Position numbers and translations under genes: made by a program
DNA from: Dipteris shenzhenensis
Lineage: Eukaryota > Polypodiophyta > Polypodiopsida > Gleicheniales
Length of the DNA: 64,000 nt
Strand: one strand, 5' to 3'
Assembly (NCBI GenBank): GCA_047967505.1
Contig: CM106539.1
Part shown: positions 30,811-43,249 of the stretch, one piece after another
Position numbering within the stretch: position 1 is the first letter of the stretch
Layout: the number at the start of each line of letters is the position of its first letter
Notes under the pieces: model-generated
What the model was told of the DNA's origin: nothing
Database searches by the model: none
The model's input: the letters and a program-made list of their open reading frames with translations, nothing else

Positions 30811-31830
30811 TGCTTTCATACATAAAATTTTGCAAGATTACGTGCATAATGTATTGTATGCCAATGTAGTGCTAGATTGCAACACAATCAATCTTGGTTT
30901 ATGGGATACATTAGTTTGAGTGTAAATAAATAAAATTCATAAATTTGTTTGAATTAAACATGTTTGTATGCATATCCCCTCTCTGCTTTTATACATGGGA
31001 TTTCACAAGATTACGTGCATAATGCATTATATGCCAATGTAGTGCTAGATTGCAACACAATCAATTTTGGTTTATGGGATACATTAGTTTGATTCATGAA
31101 TTGGTTTGAATTAAACATGTTTGTATGCATATCCTCTCTCTGCTTTCATACATGGAACTTTGCAAGATTACGTGCATAATGCATTGTATGCCAATGTAGT
31201 GCTAGATTGCAACACAATCAATCTTGGTTTATGGGATACATTAGTTTGAGTGTAAATAAATAAAATTCATAAATTTGTTTGAATTAAACATGTTTGTATG
31301 CATATCCCCTCTCTGCTTTTATACATGGGATTTCGCAAGATTACGTGCATAATGCATTATATGCCAATGTAGTGCTAGATTGCAACACAATCAATTTTGG
31401 TTTATGGGATACATTAGTTTGAGTGTAAATAAATAAAATTCATGAATTTGTTTGAATTAAACATGTTTGTATGCATATCCTCTCTCTGCTTTCATACATG
31501 GAACTTTGCAAGATTACGTGCATAATGCATTGTATGCCAATGTAGTGCTAGATTGCAACACAATCAATCTTGGTTTATGGGATACATTAGTTTGAGTATA
31601 AACAAAATACAATTCATGAATTTGTTTGAATTAAACATGTTTATATGCATATCTCCTCTCTGCTTTCATACATGGAATTTTGCAAGATTACGTGCGCAAT
31701 GCATTGTATGCCAATGTAGTGCTACATTGCAACACAATCAATCTTGGTTTATGGGATACATTAGTTTGAGTATAAATAAATAGAATTCATGATTTTTTTT
31801 TAATTAAATGTGTTTGAGTATAAATAAATA
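30811..31830. repeat. 173 bp satellite, six units, with dimer periodicity
   Basis: Units start at TGCTTT words at 30811, 30984, 31141, 31314, 31487 and 31661. Spacing is 173, 157, 173, 173 and 174 bp, and the 157 bp unit lacks a 16 bp AGTGTAAATAAATAAA segment. Units two and four share TTTTATACATGGGATTTC and CAATTTTGG. Units three and five share TTTCATACATGGAACTTTG and CAATCTTGG. The array therefore has a two-unit (about 346 bp) higher-order pattern. It is AT-rich. A decayed half-unit follows to about 31860. Confidence 0.93.
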
Positions 31831-31859
31831 GACTTTATGAATTTGTTTGAGTATAAACG

Positions 31860-33172
31860 TATATGTGCATACCTAACAAAAAAAGATTTACTTAAAAATA
31901 ACATACCTAACAAAATATACGCTCTATAAAAGAGTACTACAAAATCTTACAAATTCATATATCTAGATACAGAGTGTCTATATCAGCTCCCCTAAGAAAA
32001 CAGACTACGTCTATGTCCCACCCCACACATCACCACACGCGTGCGACGTCGACCTACGCAAGGCAAAAAGATCATTTAAGAATTATAATCATTAAATCAA
32101 GGAAAATTTAGAACTATGTCTTAATAATACTCAACACATTAAGTAGAATGCTTACACTGGCGCACAGGAGTGTGTATGTGGTACATAAATGCATATACAA
32201 AGTCTTTGTTCGCCCCTCGATAAAATACATCAATTTAGAACTATGTCTTAATAATACTCAACACATTAATTAGAATGCTTACACTGGCGCACAGGAGTGT
32301 GTATGTGGTACATAAATGCATATACAAAGTCTTTGTTCGCCCCTCGATAAAATACATCTATTCCCATCGGCTCCAAGTACCCAATGAAGTGCACATAGAT
32401 GGTCTGGGGACTATTATTCCCAGCAAGATGCTGAGAACTCACGGCAAAATATCCAAAATTGAGACGTTCTACCCCATCATACGCTAGACCGAGGAGATTC
32501 ATTGCAAAACTTGAGTCGGGAACCACCCTAAAGGAAAATAATATCATGTTTATTCGCTTATATATGTAACCTAAGAAGCTTTCACCTATATGAAAAAAAC
32601 AAAACAGAACAAAATATAGGTTATGTACCCAATAAAGCTCTCCAACTCCAAGATGTCAACCAATAATTGGGGGTGTACCCCAGCTCTCCAACCATCGAGA
32701 TCTGTATATTCCTAAAGGTAAATGACTATACTATTAAATAAGTCAATAAGCAACTGACTACAACACAATTATGTACCTGCTACCCGTGCAATTGTCTCGG
32801 TGGTGAATGTAAATGACGCTACCATCCTATCATATCATATTACAATAACAATAGATGTGTCAACCTATATATAGAGAAGAAATTAAAAGGCTTCACCAAG
32901 CCACAAATTAAGAAGAACATTAGTTATAGTACATTAGATAATTTATAATTTGAAGAAAAAATAACAATGTGTGAACCCATAAAACTCACAAAAATCATAC
33001 ATTGTCAAAATTCCAGAGACGACATTGTTTAAATGGAATATGGAATGAGCTCATGAAAATTATACAAAAATAGTCATCATCGATTTTTAATCCACACTTC
33101 AAAGGCTTACAATTGATAGATCTTTTTGTCACCCAACAAAGTCTGAAGAGGCTTTCAAAGAGCACTGGCATA
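31860..33172. other. AT-rich region downstream of Helitron, with a 127 bp tandem duplication
   Basis: No confident gene. A 127 bp unit is duplicated in tandem at about 32106-32359 (AGAATGCTTACACTGGCGCA at 32145 and 32272). A minus-strand frame at 32266-32547 (FAMNLLGLAYDGVERLNFGY) looks weakly coding but unidentifiable. The Helitron 3' hairpin and CTRR end should lie in this direction but could not be pinned down. Confidence 0.45.
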
Positions 33173-34706
33173 CTGCTAGGTTCTTCTTGATTCCAATTGT
33201 AAAACCTCTTTGTATACAACATTTGTGGTACAACTCATTTTAGCATCCCCATCACTAACCCGATCCACACTCTCTAGAAGGAATACTTTGATTGCATTTG
33301 ATGATCGGACATGCGAGAAAGCCATGTATAATTGCCCATGACTAAACACCAGTGTCGCCAAGTATAAGCCTAGGATAGACATTTTTTGGCCCTGTGCCTT
33401 GCTTATCGTCATGCCAAATGCTAGCCGAACAGGAAATTGCCTTCTTCTCATATCAAATGGAAGTTTCAAGTTACTAGGAATGAAAGTTACTCTTGGAATG
33501 AACATCCTATCTCCAGCATTAGTACCAGTGATAATCTCAACTTCCAATACCTTTGTGTGGAACTCTTTGCATATCAGCCGAGTGATCCCATTGCATAATC
33601 CCTGTCGAGGATTTAGATTGCCCAACAAAATGAGGGGAGTATTTTGTTTCAAAACCAGCCGATGAGGTGGGTATCCACCACCAAGATCGAGCGTGTTAAG
33701 ATACTCTACTACATACAAAAAAGAATCTCCACATGAGATACAAGACTCAAGAGCATATGTGCAAGGTAGACAACAAAAAAAGAGGATTCCAAGCTCAGGT
33801 TTCAACTCTTGGCTTGCCCAACTCTCTACTGAGTCTATACTTAGATACTCCTTTTCCTTGCTAGGCATTACCTTTAGTACAGTAGCATTGACTGCATCAA
33901 CTTCAAGGTTTCGAGGTGCGAGAATAGCGTAGTCTCGAAAATACGATGCATAATCCACAACCCTTGCAAGTCCTATATACACCCACTCAATCAGACCTTC
34001 CATAGAGTTTGTCCTTAAAAGCATCTTTTGATGGGATTGCAACAGTGTCTTCTCTTATACACCTGCTAGTTCCATTTCCAATATCTAACACCCATTGTAT
34101 GAATTCGTGCTCTATTGAATTATCACCTTCCTGAATAACCCGCATATTCTGTACCAGCTTCAATACCTTGATGCATCTCCAAATCCTTGAGTGGCACAAT
34201 GTAGAGTTGACAATATCTTCTCGTCTTGCCTTGGGAATAACTGGCAAGACGTGCCTAAAATCCCCCCCTAACAACACCACCTTTCCACCAAACAACTGGT
34301 GATTTGACATGATATCTTGCAGCATCCTATCCAGTGCCTCAAATGCAAATCGAAGAGTCATAGGTGCCTCATCCCCATATTATCAACTTTGCTATCTTCA
34401 GAACATCTGCAAGATGACTGGTAACCTTTATATTGCAACTGCTAGTGGCATCCAAATCCAGTGGTATCTTGAACCGCGAGTGTGTTGTGTGTCCATTGCT
34501 TAGTAACAACTCTGCAATCCCAGAAGAAATGCATGCCAAAGTGACATGCCCCTCCCCACACAACCAAGAAAGCAAATAATTCTATAGGAAAGTCTTTCTA
34601 GATCCCCCGGACCATCAAGAAAAAACACTGCACCAACATTTGCATAGACCATTGCGAGAATCTGATCAAAGGCAGTCCATTGACAATGATTTAAGGAACT
34701 TTCCAT
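33173..34706 (-). pseudogene. Helitron PIF1-like helicase domain
   Basis: C-terminal helicase half of a Helitron RepHel protein. It begins LNHCQWTAFDQILAMV. The P-loop reads GPGGSRKTFL when a one-base deletion in a G run (about 34607) is allowed for. The usual GPGGTGKT has lost its second glycine, so ATP binding is doubtful even without the frameshift. It continues with HVTLACISSGIAELLL, HSRFKIPLDL, GGKVVLLGGDFRHVLPVIP, RQFPVRLAFGMTISKAQGQ and LYMAFSHVRSSNAIKVFL, ending near NVVYKEVLQ as normal. The helicase unwinds donor DNA during rolling-circle transposition. Confidence 0.9.
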
Positions 34707-34718
34707 CTGTTGACCAAG

Positions 34719-36676
34719 TCATGCCTCACTCTCAAAATCAAACATTCTTTCTTCTTGCAATAGAGCATTTGTAGCTGCCAATACACATGATCTATCCAAG
34801 GTAGGCAATCTATCAAACTCTACTAACCTTCTCCCATGTTGTTGGAGAATGTGCTCCAAGTGCCATAGAGCCTCCTTTCGTGCCAATCCACGACGGTCAA
34901 CCATACTTGATTCCAACGCATGGAAGAAATCATCTGATAGATCATCTAAGAATCTTTTCCACAAAATTCCTAGAGATGTTGGCTCACAAAAAGTCAAAAT
35001 TGCAACAAAAAGGTGCCTCAACTGTGTGCTATTTTGATGTAAAATGGCCTCTTGCATGCAGATAGACCATTCCTCATCACTTTCCAACAACCCTCTAGCT
35101 ACACATGCTACCTTGAAAGTAGGGTAAACTTGGCCATCAAAAGTGCGCAAGTCATCAAAACACTTACAACCCTTGCAAACATTAAGTAGCATACGCATGA
35201 AATATAATTCACCAGCAGATGGAGAAATGTTATACATCCGACCAATGATATTGCCTTGCCTTCTTCTAAACCACTTTTTATTGGATTTGTTCCAAACCAT
35301 CTTGCATGGAAAGTCACTGTAAAGAAAATTATCTGCATCATGTTGCAATCGATTGTAAGTGAACCATTCCGTGAGGCTGGTCTTTCTATTCTGTTCCCTA
35401 TCCATCACATTGTGCAAATCATCATCATCTTTGAATATCACATTATTCAACATCGGAAGATGGACCTGCAACCTTTGTACATCTAGCTTTTCATCATGCA
35501 TATCATACTCATAAATGCGCCAACATGCTTTTGATGCTGATACATAATGTGCATCTAGGTAATTGTTTATCTCATCAATTCCACAATCGACTGGGTTGTG
35601 TAGTTGTCCTTGTCCTTCCACACGATTTATTTGCATCCTAACAGTTGCTCTGTCATGTCCCTTATACACGTATTTATATAAATATTTGACTGTAGTAATT
35701 GTGGAACAAATTTCAACGTTGATATGTGTCTTGTACTTCATAGAGAGGAAAGGATTGAATGGCACAATCAAACGATTATCCACTATACCTTTCACCCGTA
35801 TCTTTCTACCATCATCTTGACGCATGTAGATAGGGTAACCATTGTTACCCACCATAGTAGACTGAGAGAAGGGATGCAGATAGTGACGACTACATTTGCC
35901 ATCAAACATGCAAGCAGCAGAGACATTAAGTGCACCGCATGGGCCATGAACATTGCATTGTGCAATAATCTCATGCAACTCAGGGAAAAGGGTTTTATCT
36001 GGAACTTCTGCACATACCAATTGATCATAGTGACCAACCTGAGTAGGTTTAAATGCACCTTCCAAAATCAATAGTATGTGTGAGTGCAAAAGACCTCTCT
36101 TTTGAAACTCAAACACATACATACCTAGCAACTTTTCCAAACAAATCATGCTTTATAATCGACTGCATCAAATCCTTGTGTTTTTTATAAAATACACGGG
36201 TTGTCAAATCCAGGCGATCTTCTGCTCTTTGACCTGGCAACAATCCTTTAGATATTTGTGACCATTTTGGGTTGCAGGTGAATGTGATAAACAAATCTGG
36301 TTTACCCTTTTTTCTCACAATTGCCATTTCATCCTGGTATAGCTAGCACATATAACGTGGTCCTCCTGTAAAAGAGGATGGCAACACAACTCTATGCCCG
36401 ACAGCATTGCCCAGTACATTATGCACTGCATCAACTGCGTTTAGCATGTCCATCAATCCTTGATAAACTTCTGCACATAAAGAAGATTGATTGTTGCATA
36501 TCCACACTAATCTAGACTCTTCCATACTACTATATGCATCAACAATATATTGTTGCAATAATCTCCCCCCTCGTAGAAGGCATGCACTTGTATCAGGCCT
36601 TACTTGCAGAGGGTACGCATAATACTGTCTCTATGTCACACAATTTTTCCTTTGTACATGATGTAATGATACATGA
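34719..36676 (-). pseudogene. Helitron Rep (HUH nuclease) domain, 3' of the LINE insertion
   Basis: Rep part of the Helitron protein. Just beyond the LINE it reads YYAYPLQVRPDTSACLL and RLLQQYIVDAYSS, then PSSFTGGPRYMC and KPDLFITFTCNPKW. The HUH motif follows in EFQKRGLLHSHILLIL, and the Tyr region in TVKYLYKYVYKGHDRATV. The Tyr residues nick DNA and the His pair holds the metal. The spacing matches plant Helitrons. Stops separate 36109-36327, 36343-36558 and 34719-36149, so it is inactive. Confidence 0.92.
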
Positions 36677-36691
36677 GTAGGAACATCTCTA
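36677..36691. repeat. LINE target-site duplication, left (15 bp)
   Basis: GTAGGAACATCTCTA abuts the T-rich end of the LINE and is repeated exactly at 43943-43957. Confidence 0.95.
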
Positions 36692-36910
36692 TTTTTTTGA
36701 AAAAATAGTGCTGATTATATTACTTCGAAAACAAGATACATGAGGTCAGCTTTGCAACTGACGAGTGTGAATGAACAGCCAGAGAGGTGGTGAATAGTGC
36801 CACTGAAGGCCCTGCGAAGAATTCTCGAAGAAGAGGCCCTGTGTGTCCCAATCACGGAGGAAACATCTCCGCTTCTCCCGGCCAGCCCGGGAGTCTCCCT
36901 GTATCTGGTC

Positions 36911-38640
36911 CTAGTGGCCTCTGAGGGTGTGTATAATCTCACTCCAGATATCGGTCATGACCTGGGCAGTCGAAAGGGAGGTGCCACCGAGGATCTGCGC
37001 GTAGCGCGAGGTCCAAATGTGCCATCCTGCGATGCTACTAATAATCTCCCAGACTGGCTGCCTCTCTTGAGTTCCTGTGTTAGCCTCTGCCAGGTGCGGC
37101 GGAATGCTCTCGAGCGGCCCCCAAGTCCCTTGTGTGATAAGGAACGTGGGGTCTTGCGGACATGCCTCGAACAACTGATGAAAGCCAGGTGCGGTGCTGC
37201 ACCAGCAGAACGCGCCCCAAGTGATCAAACCTAACTCTAGTGCTGCACGAGTAAGGATCCCGAAGGTCCACCTCCACACTTCCTGGGCGCGAGTGCAGCT
37301 CCACAGGCAGTGTTTTGGTGACTCCTCATCCTCATGACAGATCTGACAACGTCCATCCTGACCAACCTGCCGCAACCAGCTCCCCACTGGAAGACCTTTG
37401 TGGGCGAGAAGCCAAAGGAAGTAGGAGATCTTCCGCGGCTGCCAGCTCTCCCACAAGGCCTTCCAGAAGGCCTGCAAAAATAGCCTGGAGATACCCTGAG
37501 CATACCAACTGGGCCGCTGGGTGGGCGGGCGGCTCTGCATCCTCCCGAGAACTCTCCTGCCCAATGTTGTGCTGTAGGCAAAGAAAGAGGTCGGCCCCTG
37601 ACCTGTCACAATCTCTGGCCATCTCCACTCTCCTGGGTCCCAATCAAGCTCTAACAAGGCCCGCCCCTCCCACAGCCAGAGTCACCATAAATGCAGCTGA
37701 TCCTGCTCTATACTGGGATCGGTCCGCCAAACCTTCCCCACGAGGCCTACGACCCGAACCCTCTACCATGGGAGTAGGGCGTCGATGAGCACATCCTCTC
37801 TCTTGAGTCGGCCGTCCCCCATAACCACGAAGAAGGAAACAGAGGTGTCGTCCATCCGACCTGCAACCACCAGTGGGATGCCACGGGGGGTGAACTGTCC
37901 CAGCCAACGGTCATCACCAGGCATGAGGATCTGAATCTCGGGTGGAACCAACCAACCGGCTGGAATTGCTCCGTCTATCTCCGTGCGTCTCGCCTGAGCT
38001 CCACGGGCACCTCCAGCTGTGACTGCTAGAGCAGCGGTCTCCAAGTGTCTGTACGTGTCCCTCCAAACTAGAAGGGATCGGGCTGGCCCCCGCATCCAAT
38101 CGTCCCATCTGATGTGTGATCTCTCCCCCAGCTGAAGGCCCTCGACATCTCTGACCTGATCGTTCCAGATGAGCGGCTGGCGATCGATCTCCTCCTGACA
38201 GCTAGGAGGGGACTGTATGAGACTGAGGCGGAGCCGCCTTCAAACCATGAGAAGGCTACGAAAGAGTGGGGAGCGGGGCTGAGTGAGCGAGGCAGAAGTG
38301 AAGATCCACCTGAGGGACGGTAGCCACTCTCCACCTCGGCGCGGGACACAAGAACCGACCCCTTACTGAAGTAGCATCTTCCATGTTTGCCCCTTTGGGG
38401 TCAAACAGCAGATAACCAACTTGCCCAGCAGGACCTAACTCTAAAGCTCAGGATCGATGACCCCCAAGCCACCCTCAGCCTACGGAAGAATGACTGTCTG
38501 CCAGGCAACCCTGGCTCTGGCATCTCTGAGACCGTCCCCCCCAGACCACAGGAAATTCCGGACCAACCTCCTAAGCTGTGCCACGCTGGATCTCGAGAAA
38601 CACCAACAAGAGGCCACATACCATGCCGTGGCTAGGAGAA
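36911..38640 (-). pseudogene. LINE ORF2 C-terminal part with zf-RVT
   Basis: The clearest block is the 248-residue frame at 36911-37657: SRLFLQAFWKALWESWQPRK, FLWLLAHKGLPVGSWLR, and the zinc-binding CQICHEDEESPKHCLWSC, followed by WGAFCWCSTAPG. This is the zf-RVT domain found at the end of plant L1-type ORF2 proteins. The link to the RT (37660-38640) is carried in shifting frames (ARSLLVWRDTYRHLETAAL, LADRSQYRAGS), so several indels are present. Confidence 0.85.
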
Positions 38641-38641
38641 C

Positions 38642-39574
38642 CTAGTTGACTACAAGAGCACGACCTGCCAGAGAGAGCTTAGCAGTGCTCCAGAAAGCCA
38701 GCTTCCATCGAATGGAATCTAGCACTGGGAGAAACTGCTGAGCTGGCATGATATCCAGGCCGACCTGAAAGCCGAGATATCTAGCTGTCTGTCCCCGTGG
38801 GATCCACCTGAAACCCAAAAACCTCCCCCACTGTGAGCACGCCCCGGGATTTGTGAGAAAACCAACTGATTTGTTCCAATTGATTTTCGCACCGGCTGCT
38901 GAACAGAAGACCTCTAGGGCCAGCCTCACCCTCTCCAGCATCATCTCATCATCCTGAACATACAGTGCTGTGTCATCTGCATACTCCAAATTTAGGAGCT
39001 CCGTGTCCTCCCTGATGGGAAGGCGAACACCCCGGATCCCGGTCGACCTCGCCCGAAGGTAATATGTCATGGCCTCAGCAAAGAATAGAAACAGGTAAGG
39101 AGCAAGGGGGCAACCCTGACGCACTGATCTCTCCAAACGAAATCGCTCTCCCATCTTGCCGCTGATAATGACCCTGTTGGAAGCTGTCCTATATAACGCT
39201 GAAATACCCTGAATCCATCCTACTGGGAACCCCAGTCGCTCCAGAGTACCCTCCAGGAAGGACCAGTCCACTCGATCGTAGGCCTTCTCAAAGTCGAGAA
39301 GTAGGATGGCTAAATGTAACCCACTGTGCTGAGCCCACTCCGCCGCCTCTGAGAATGTGAAGACATTATCCAGGATACTGCGATCCTGGACAAAGCCTGT
39401 CTGAGTGTCATGAATGAGGTCAGGAAGTAGAGGCTGAATTCTGGCGCTGATCATCTTGGCAAGGATTTTGTAGGCAGTGGTGAGGAGAGTGATCGGTCGC
39501 CACTGACGGATCTCCTGACGATCTCCTCCCTTCGAGATGAGGCAAATCAGTCCGGAGGAGAGGCTCTCAGGCAT
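38642..39574 (-). pseudogene. LINE reverse transcriptase domain
   Basis: 310-residue open frame with the non-LTR RT motifs in order: GLICLISKGGDRQEIRQWRP with ITLLTTAYKILAK, GFVQDRSILDNVF, ILLLDFEKAYDRVDW, VRQGCPLAPYLFLFFAEA, the catalytic LEYADDTALYVQDD, and LGFQVGLDIMPAQQ. The YADD box is intact. The domain copies LINE RNA at the nicked target. Its apparent Met is internal to ORF2, and the upstream linker at 39567-40113 is frame-broken. Confidence 0.93.
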
Positions 39575-41140
39575 ATATCCACTGCTGAAAATCCTCTGGA
39601 GGGCTGCTAGGAGGGGCTGATGGATCTGATCCCAGAAGGAGGTGAAGAAAGCGCGAGATAGCCCATCCTCGCCAGGGCATTTCTACCCATCGATGGCCAT
39701 CAAGGCCTCCAACATCTCGTCGGTAGTAAACGGTGCCAACAACGTCGCCTGCATACTGGGCTGAACCAGGGCTGTGGAATATGCCTCCACACCTCCTTGT
39801 AGGAACGTCGAGTGCGAGGGGCAAGCTGCTCCTACTGGAAAAGAGTCCTGTAGAAGTCGGTAGCCAACCCCAAGACCTCACCCGGATCAGTAACGATGTG
39901 CCCCTCCGCTGTCCTAAGACTCCGTAGCTGATCACCTACTGCTGCTCTCTAGCCATGCGTCCTGAAGAACTCCCTGCACATCCGGTCGCCCTTCCGAGCC
40001 CAGAATGAGAGGGAGCTGTGATAGGAAAACTCTGAGCGGCGCTGGAGAGTCTCCTCAAGAAGGGCTCTAGCTCGAAGGGCCTGGATCCGAAGCTCCTCCG
40101 AGCCCGGGGCTGCCTACTGGAGTCGCTGAATGGAAGCGAGGTCCCTACGAAGAGCTCTCTCTCTGCTCCACCACTCCTGTCGAACCTGAAGGGCTGCGAG
40201 CTGGCAAATCTGGCTAGACTCCTGCAAAGCCTGCGCCACCAAATCAACCAGATCCACGCACTCGCCCCAATCTCTGTCCCAAAGGCTATCGATACTACTG
40301 CGCACTTCCTCCCTTGAGAAGATGGAGTCGGGAATCCGGCACAAACGGGGAGGAAGGGACTGAGCTGCCGAGTCTAATGATAAGAGCACAGGCGCGTGGT
40401 CGGAAAGTGTCATCCTTGGCACTATACCCGCCTGACCACCTCTGCTGATGGCCCAATCACTGACATAAAATCTATTCAGTCTCTCCAGAAGTCTGCCTCC
40501 TTCCCTGCAGAAGCCCCACGAGAAGTCCAAGCTCTCGTGCCAACGGCGGAAGGACGGGTCTCTCCAGCTGTCCCTACCTCCTATCACGAAGATAAAGGAG
40601 TCCCAAGCGGACTGCTTTGCCTGAGCCATACCTGTAAACTCTGGTCCTCTGCCCTGCTGGTCCTCGAAGGTCTCCAGATTGTTGAAGTCACCTCCAACAA
40701 TCTAGGAATCCATGTCTGGGAGAATCCCTGTGAGTCCTCCAGAAAGTGGCTCTGCATCGGAGGTCTGTGGGAGCATAGATGTTGAGGATTCCTATTTTGG
40801 AACCCTCCAACTCTAGGCCTACCCAAAGTGCACGGCCTGGGATCAACGTACCATGATCAAAAACTCCCTGGGCTAACAGCTCGCACACGGAAGTATAGAC
40901 ACCTCCACTCCTCCCCTGTGCGCCGATCGAGGGCTCCCAATAAGTGTGAGAGCGTCCAAGGAGAATCTTCCCGCAGCTACGGGAATGAGCCACAGAAAGC
41001 TTGTGCTCTTGGAGCAGAAGTATATCTAAGCGACCAATCACTGCTGGCTGAAGTTCCTGTCTCAAGATGAGCTTCCTAGGACCACGAGTGCCAGAAGAAT
41101 GAAACCCGTTCACATTCCAGGAGACAAGGTGTAAGCTCAT
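39575..41140 (-). pseudogene. LINE ORF2 N-terminus: AP-type endonuclease
   Basis: The ORF2 start is probably MSLHLVSWNVNGFHSSGTRG at 41140. Endonuclease landmarks are SWNVNGF, LLLQEHKLS (metal-binding Glu), RSGGVYTSV, KIGILNIYAPTD and, after a frameshift between 40688 and 40629, MTLSDHAPVLLSL with the catalytic SDH. This nuclease nicks the target to prime reverse transcription. Between it and RT, at least one more shift (39935) is needed. Allowing for those, no catalytic residue seems lost. Confidence 0.9.
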
Positions 41141-42299
41141 GGTGAGGACTGGTAGGTTGCGAACAACTGTCTGCTCGCGGCTGATGTCGATGAAGAAGCT
41201 AACATATCGGAATGGAGGCGCTGTCGCTTATGAGAGGGTTTGGAGGGGGAGGCGGGGTCGTCCTGCCCGTTCTTCAAAACCTTTAGCAAAGGCGTAAGGC
41301 CTTTAGTGCCATGAACAAATGCTTTCTAGCCAACTCGAGATCTCTGAAGTAGTCATCCCGTAGAAGGCTCGGAGTTTCTGAGGAGTCCAGGCTCTGACAT
41401 CTTGGGGAAGGGGCCACGACAGAGGGGGCCTGAGGATCACAATCAATCTGAAGCGTTTCACGGCGCAACGCCACCGCAGGCGCACGTCACCCTCGGACCA
41501 CTGAGTCTCGAGAAGCTGTCCACCGGACGGGCCTATCCAGGAGCAAATCTGAGCGTGCGTCTGCTCTCTGAGAGCCTCCCAAACCGAGTCGTCTGTCCAA
41601 GTCTCGGTGCCGTCGCTGAGGAATGTGAAAGCAAAGCTAGGGCCATCCCTCGGTGCCAAGGCTGCGATCTTCCCATCCGCCCCTTTACGGAGCAGGAAGA
41701 TACTGATGTCGAGACAAGCAGGGAAGGTCCCAAGGTCTCGGCCACATCCAAGTAGTCCCAAGGGCCAAATCTGTAGAAGTCACGAGGAAGCTCTCTCTCC
41801 TGAAGCTGAGGCCCACCAGAGTCTACAACTGAGGGGCTAGTAGACAGGGAAGACTGCTCTAGGGGTGGTGTAGATTTGGGGTGTCCTGCCTGTGGAGGGG
41901 AAGGGGGAGGTGGCTGGGGGGTAGGCAACTCAGACTCCACGGAGGCGACTAGCAGAGGGGGGTGGAGGAGGGGGAGTGGGGGCTGCCCGCGACTGAGGAA
42001 ACATCGGTACAGCTAACACTGCAGGAGAGCTGAGAGAGGCAGGGGGGGATGGGGCTGAACCTGGGATTGGGGCTAAGAAGGGAGAGGAGGGGACTGAAGA
42101 GGAAGAGGCGAGGGCTGATGCTGTGGGTCAGGAAGCGGGGAGTGCGACTGGGGAAGGGGCTGGGACTGAGTGGAAGGGGGCTGGGGAGCGGAAGAGAGGG
42201 GGACCTGAGGCTGTGGAGGGTGGGCTACCATCGAAGAAGAAGCTCTCCCAGGACCTTGGGGCGGCTGCCTGTCAGGTCTTTGAGGCGCTGCTGCAGAGG
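41141..42299 (-). other. LINE inter-ORF and ORF1 C-terminal region
   Basis: Two overlapping frames (41303-41761 and 41533-41940) carry coding-like text: FAFTFLSDGTETWTDDSVW with TQWSEGDVRLRWRCAVKRF, and a Pro-rich segment. They may be the tail of ORF1 displaced by frameshifts. A GA-rich run (41970-42200) breaks continuity. Confidence 0.5.
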
Positions 42300-43172
42300 C
42301 TAGGTAACCTCTGCCTCCTTGCCTTTTTCGAAAATCTTCTTATTCTTTCCTCTTTTCCTTCTGACCTCAGTCCAACCGCCAGCTATCTCTGGACCCTCCG
42401 GCTGCCTCTGCTCCTCCTGACGTGGCTGCCCGGAGGGGGGGGGCAGAGGGGGAGGGGGTGGGGGGGGCTGAGAGGAACTGGAGAATCGTGGACAAATAGC
42501 AGCCAGGTGCCCAAAGCCGTGACACCTCAGGCACTGGCCTGGCTGTCCTGTGACTACCATGCTCTGGGTAATGCTGCCAGCGTCTGTCACAATCTCAATC
42601 ACTGCAGGGAGAGTCGCAGGGTCTACCACAACCACACGGACTCGGGGGGCTCCTATCGTAGTAACCGCATCGGCGAAAGTGTCATGCATAACCCAGCCAA
42701 AGTGGGATCCCAGGTCCTTGACAATCGGCCGCAGCTCAGCAGCAAGGCCTGGAAAAACTAGCGTCACTGGTGGGTGGCGAGGTATGTGGAAACGAGCATC
42801 AAAATCCGCTCCACTGAATCCACGGTACCAAGGGACTATCATAATGATCTTTCCATCCACAGATGTGGGGGAACCAGCAATCAGGTTGCTCGCAGCTTTT
42901 GCAGTGGAGAGTTTAAGCCAGAAGATGCCCCTTCCCATAAGGGCCACCTCCTCAATGTGGCTGTCCTTTGGCATGAGAGTGGACTGGAGCCAGTCCCTGA
43001 TGGCTGATCTGGAGGGGGAGTGTCCAATGACTCTGCCATAGATAGAAGTAAGGGCAAAGTCACTGGCAACCTCTTGTACCCGAGACGATTGTTGCTCTGT
43101 CAAGATAACGTGGTAGGCATCTGGAGAGGGAGGGTCTGACTGGGCCTCCGGTTCCGGGCAGGGAGCCGCCAT
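42300..43172 (-). CDS. LINE ORF1 protein (DUF4283-like with CCHC knuckle)
   Basis: About 290 residues from a plausible ATG at 43172 (MAAPCPEPEAQSDPP) to a stop at 42300, without interruption. It contains a DUF4283-like N-terminal fold (GRGIFWLKLSTAKAASNLI, IIMIVPWYRGFSGADFDARF, PPVTLVFPGLAAELRPIVKD), then GQCLRCHGFGHLAAICP, a CX2CX4HX4C knuckle. A Pro-rich then basic tail follows (VRRKRGKNKKIF). ORF1 proteins of this type bind LINE RNA. The longer frame extending to 43700 is Pro-rich readthrough of the repeat upstream. Confidence 0.82.
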   Translation of the reverse strand: MAAPCPEPEAQSDPPSPDAYHVILTEQQSSRVQEVASDFALTSIYGRVIGHSPSRSAIRDWLQSTLMPKDSHIEEVALMGRGIFWLKLSTAKAASNLIAGSPTSVDGKIIMIVPWYRGFSGADFDARFHIPRHPPVTLVFPGLAAELRPIVKDLGSHFGWVMHDTFADAVTTIGAPRVRVVVVDPATLPAVIEIVTDAGSITQSMVVTGQPGQCLRCHGFGHLAAICPRFSSSSQPPPPPPPLPPPSGQPRQEEQRQPEGPEIAGGWTEVRRKRGKNKKIFEKGKEAEVT

Positions 43173-43249
43173 ACCACCAAGACAAACTGCGAGACCTCCG
43201 ATGAAGAAGAGGCTGCCACCCAAAAAAGGGGGGGATAGACGAGGGGGTG

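Noticed and set aside
30811-31830. CRISPR-like array
   Set aside because: Repeats are 173 bp and contiguous without unique spacers. It is a satellite.
32266-32547. Candidate Helitron-associated second gene (for example RPA-like)
   Set aside because: No OB-fold or other motif is recognisable, and the frame overlaps a recent tandem duplication. Left as unidentified.
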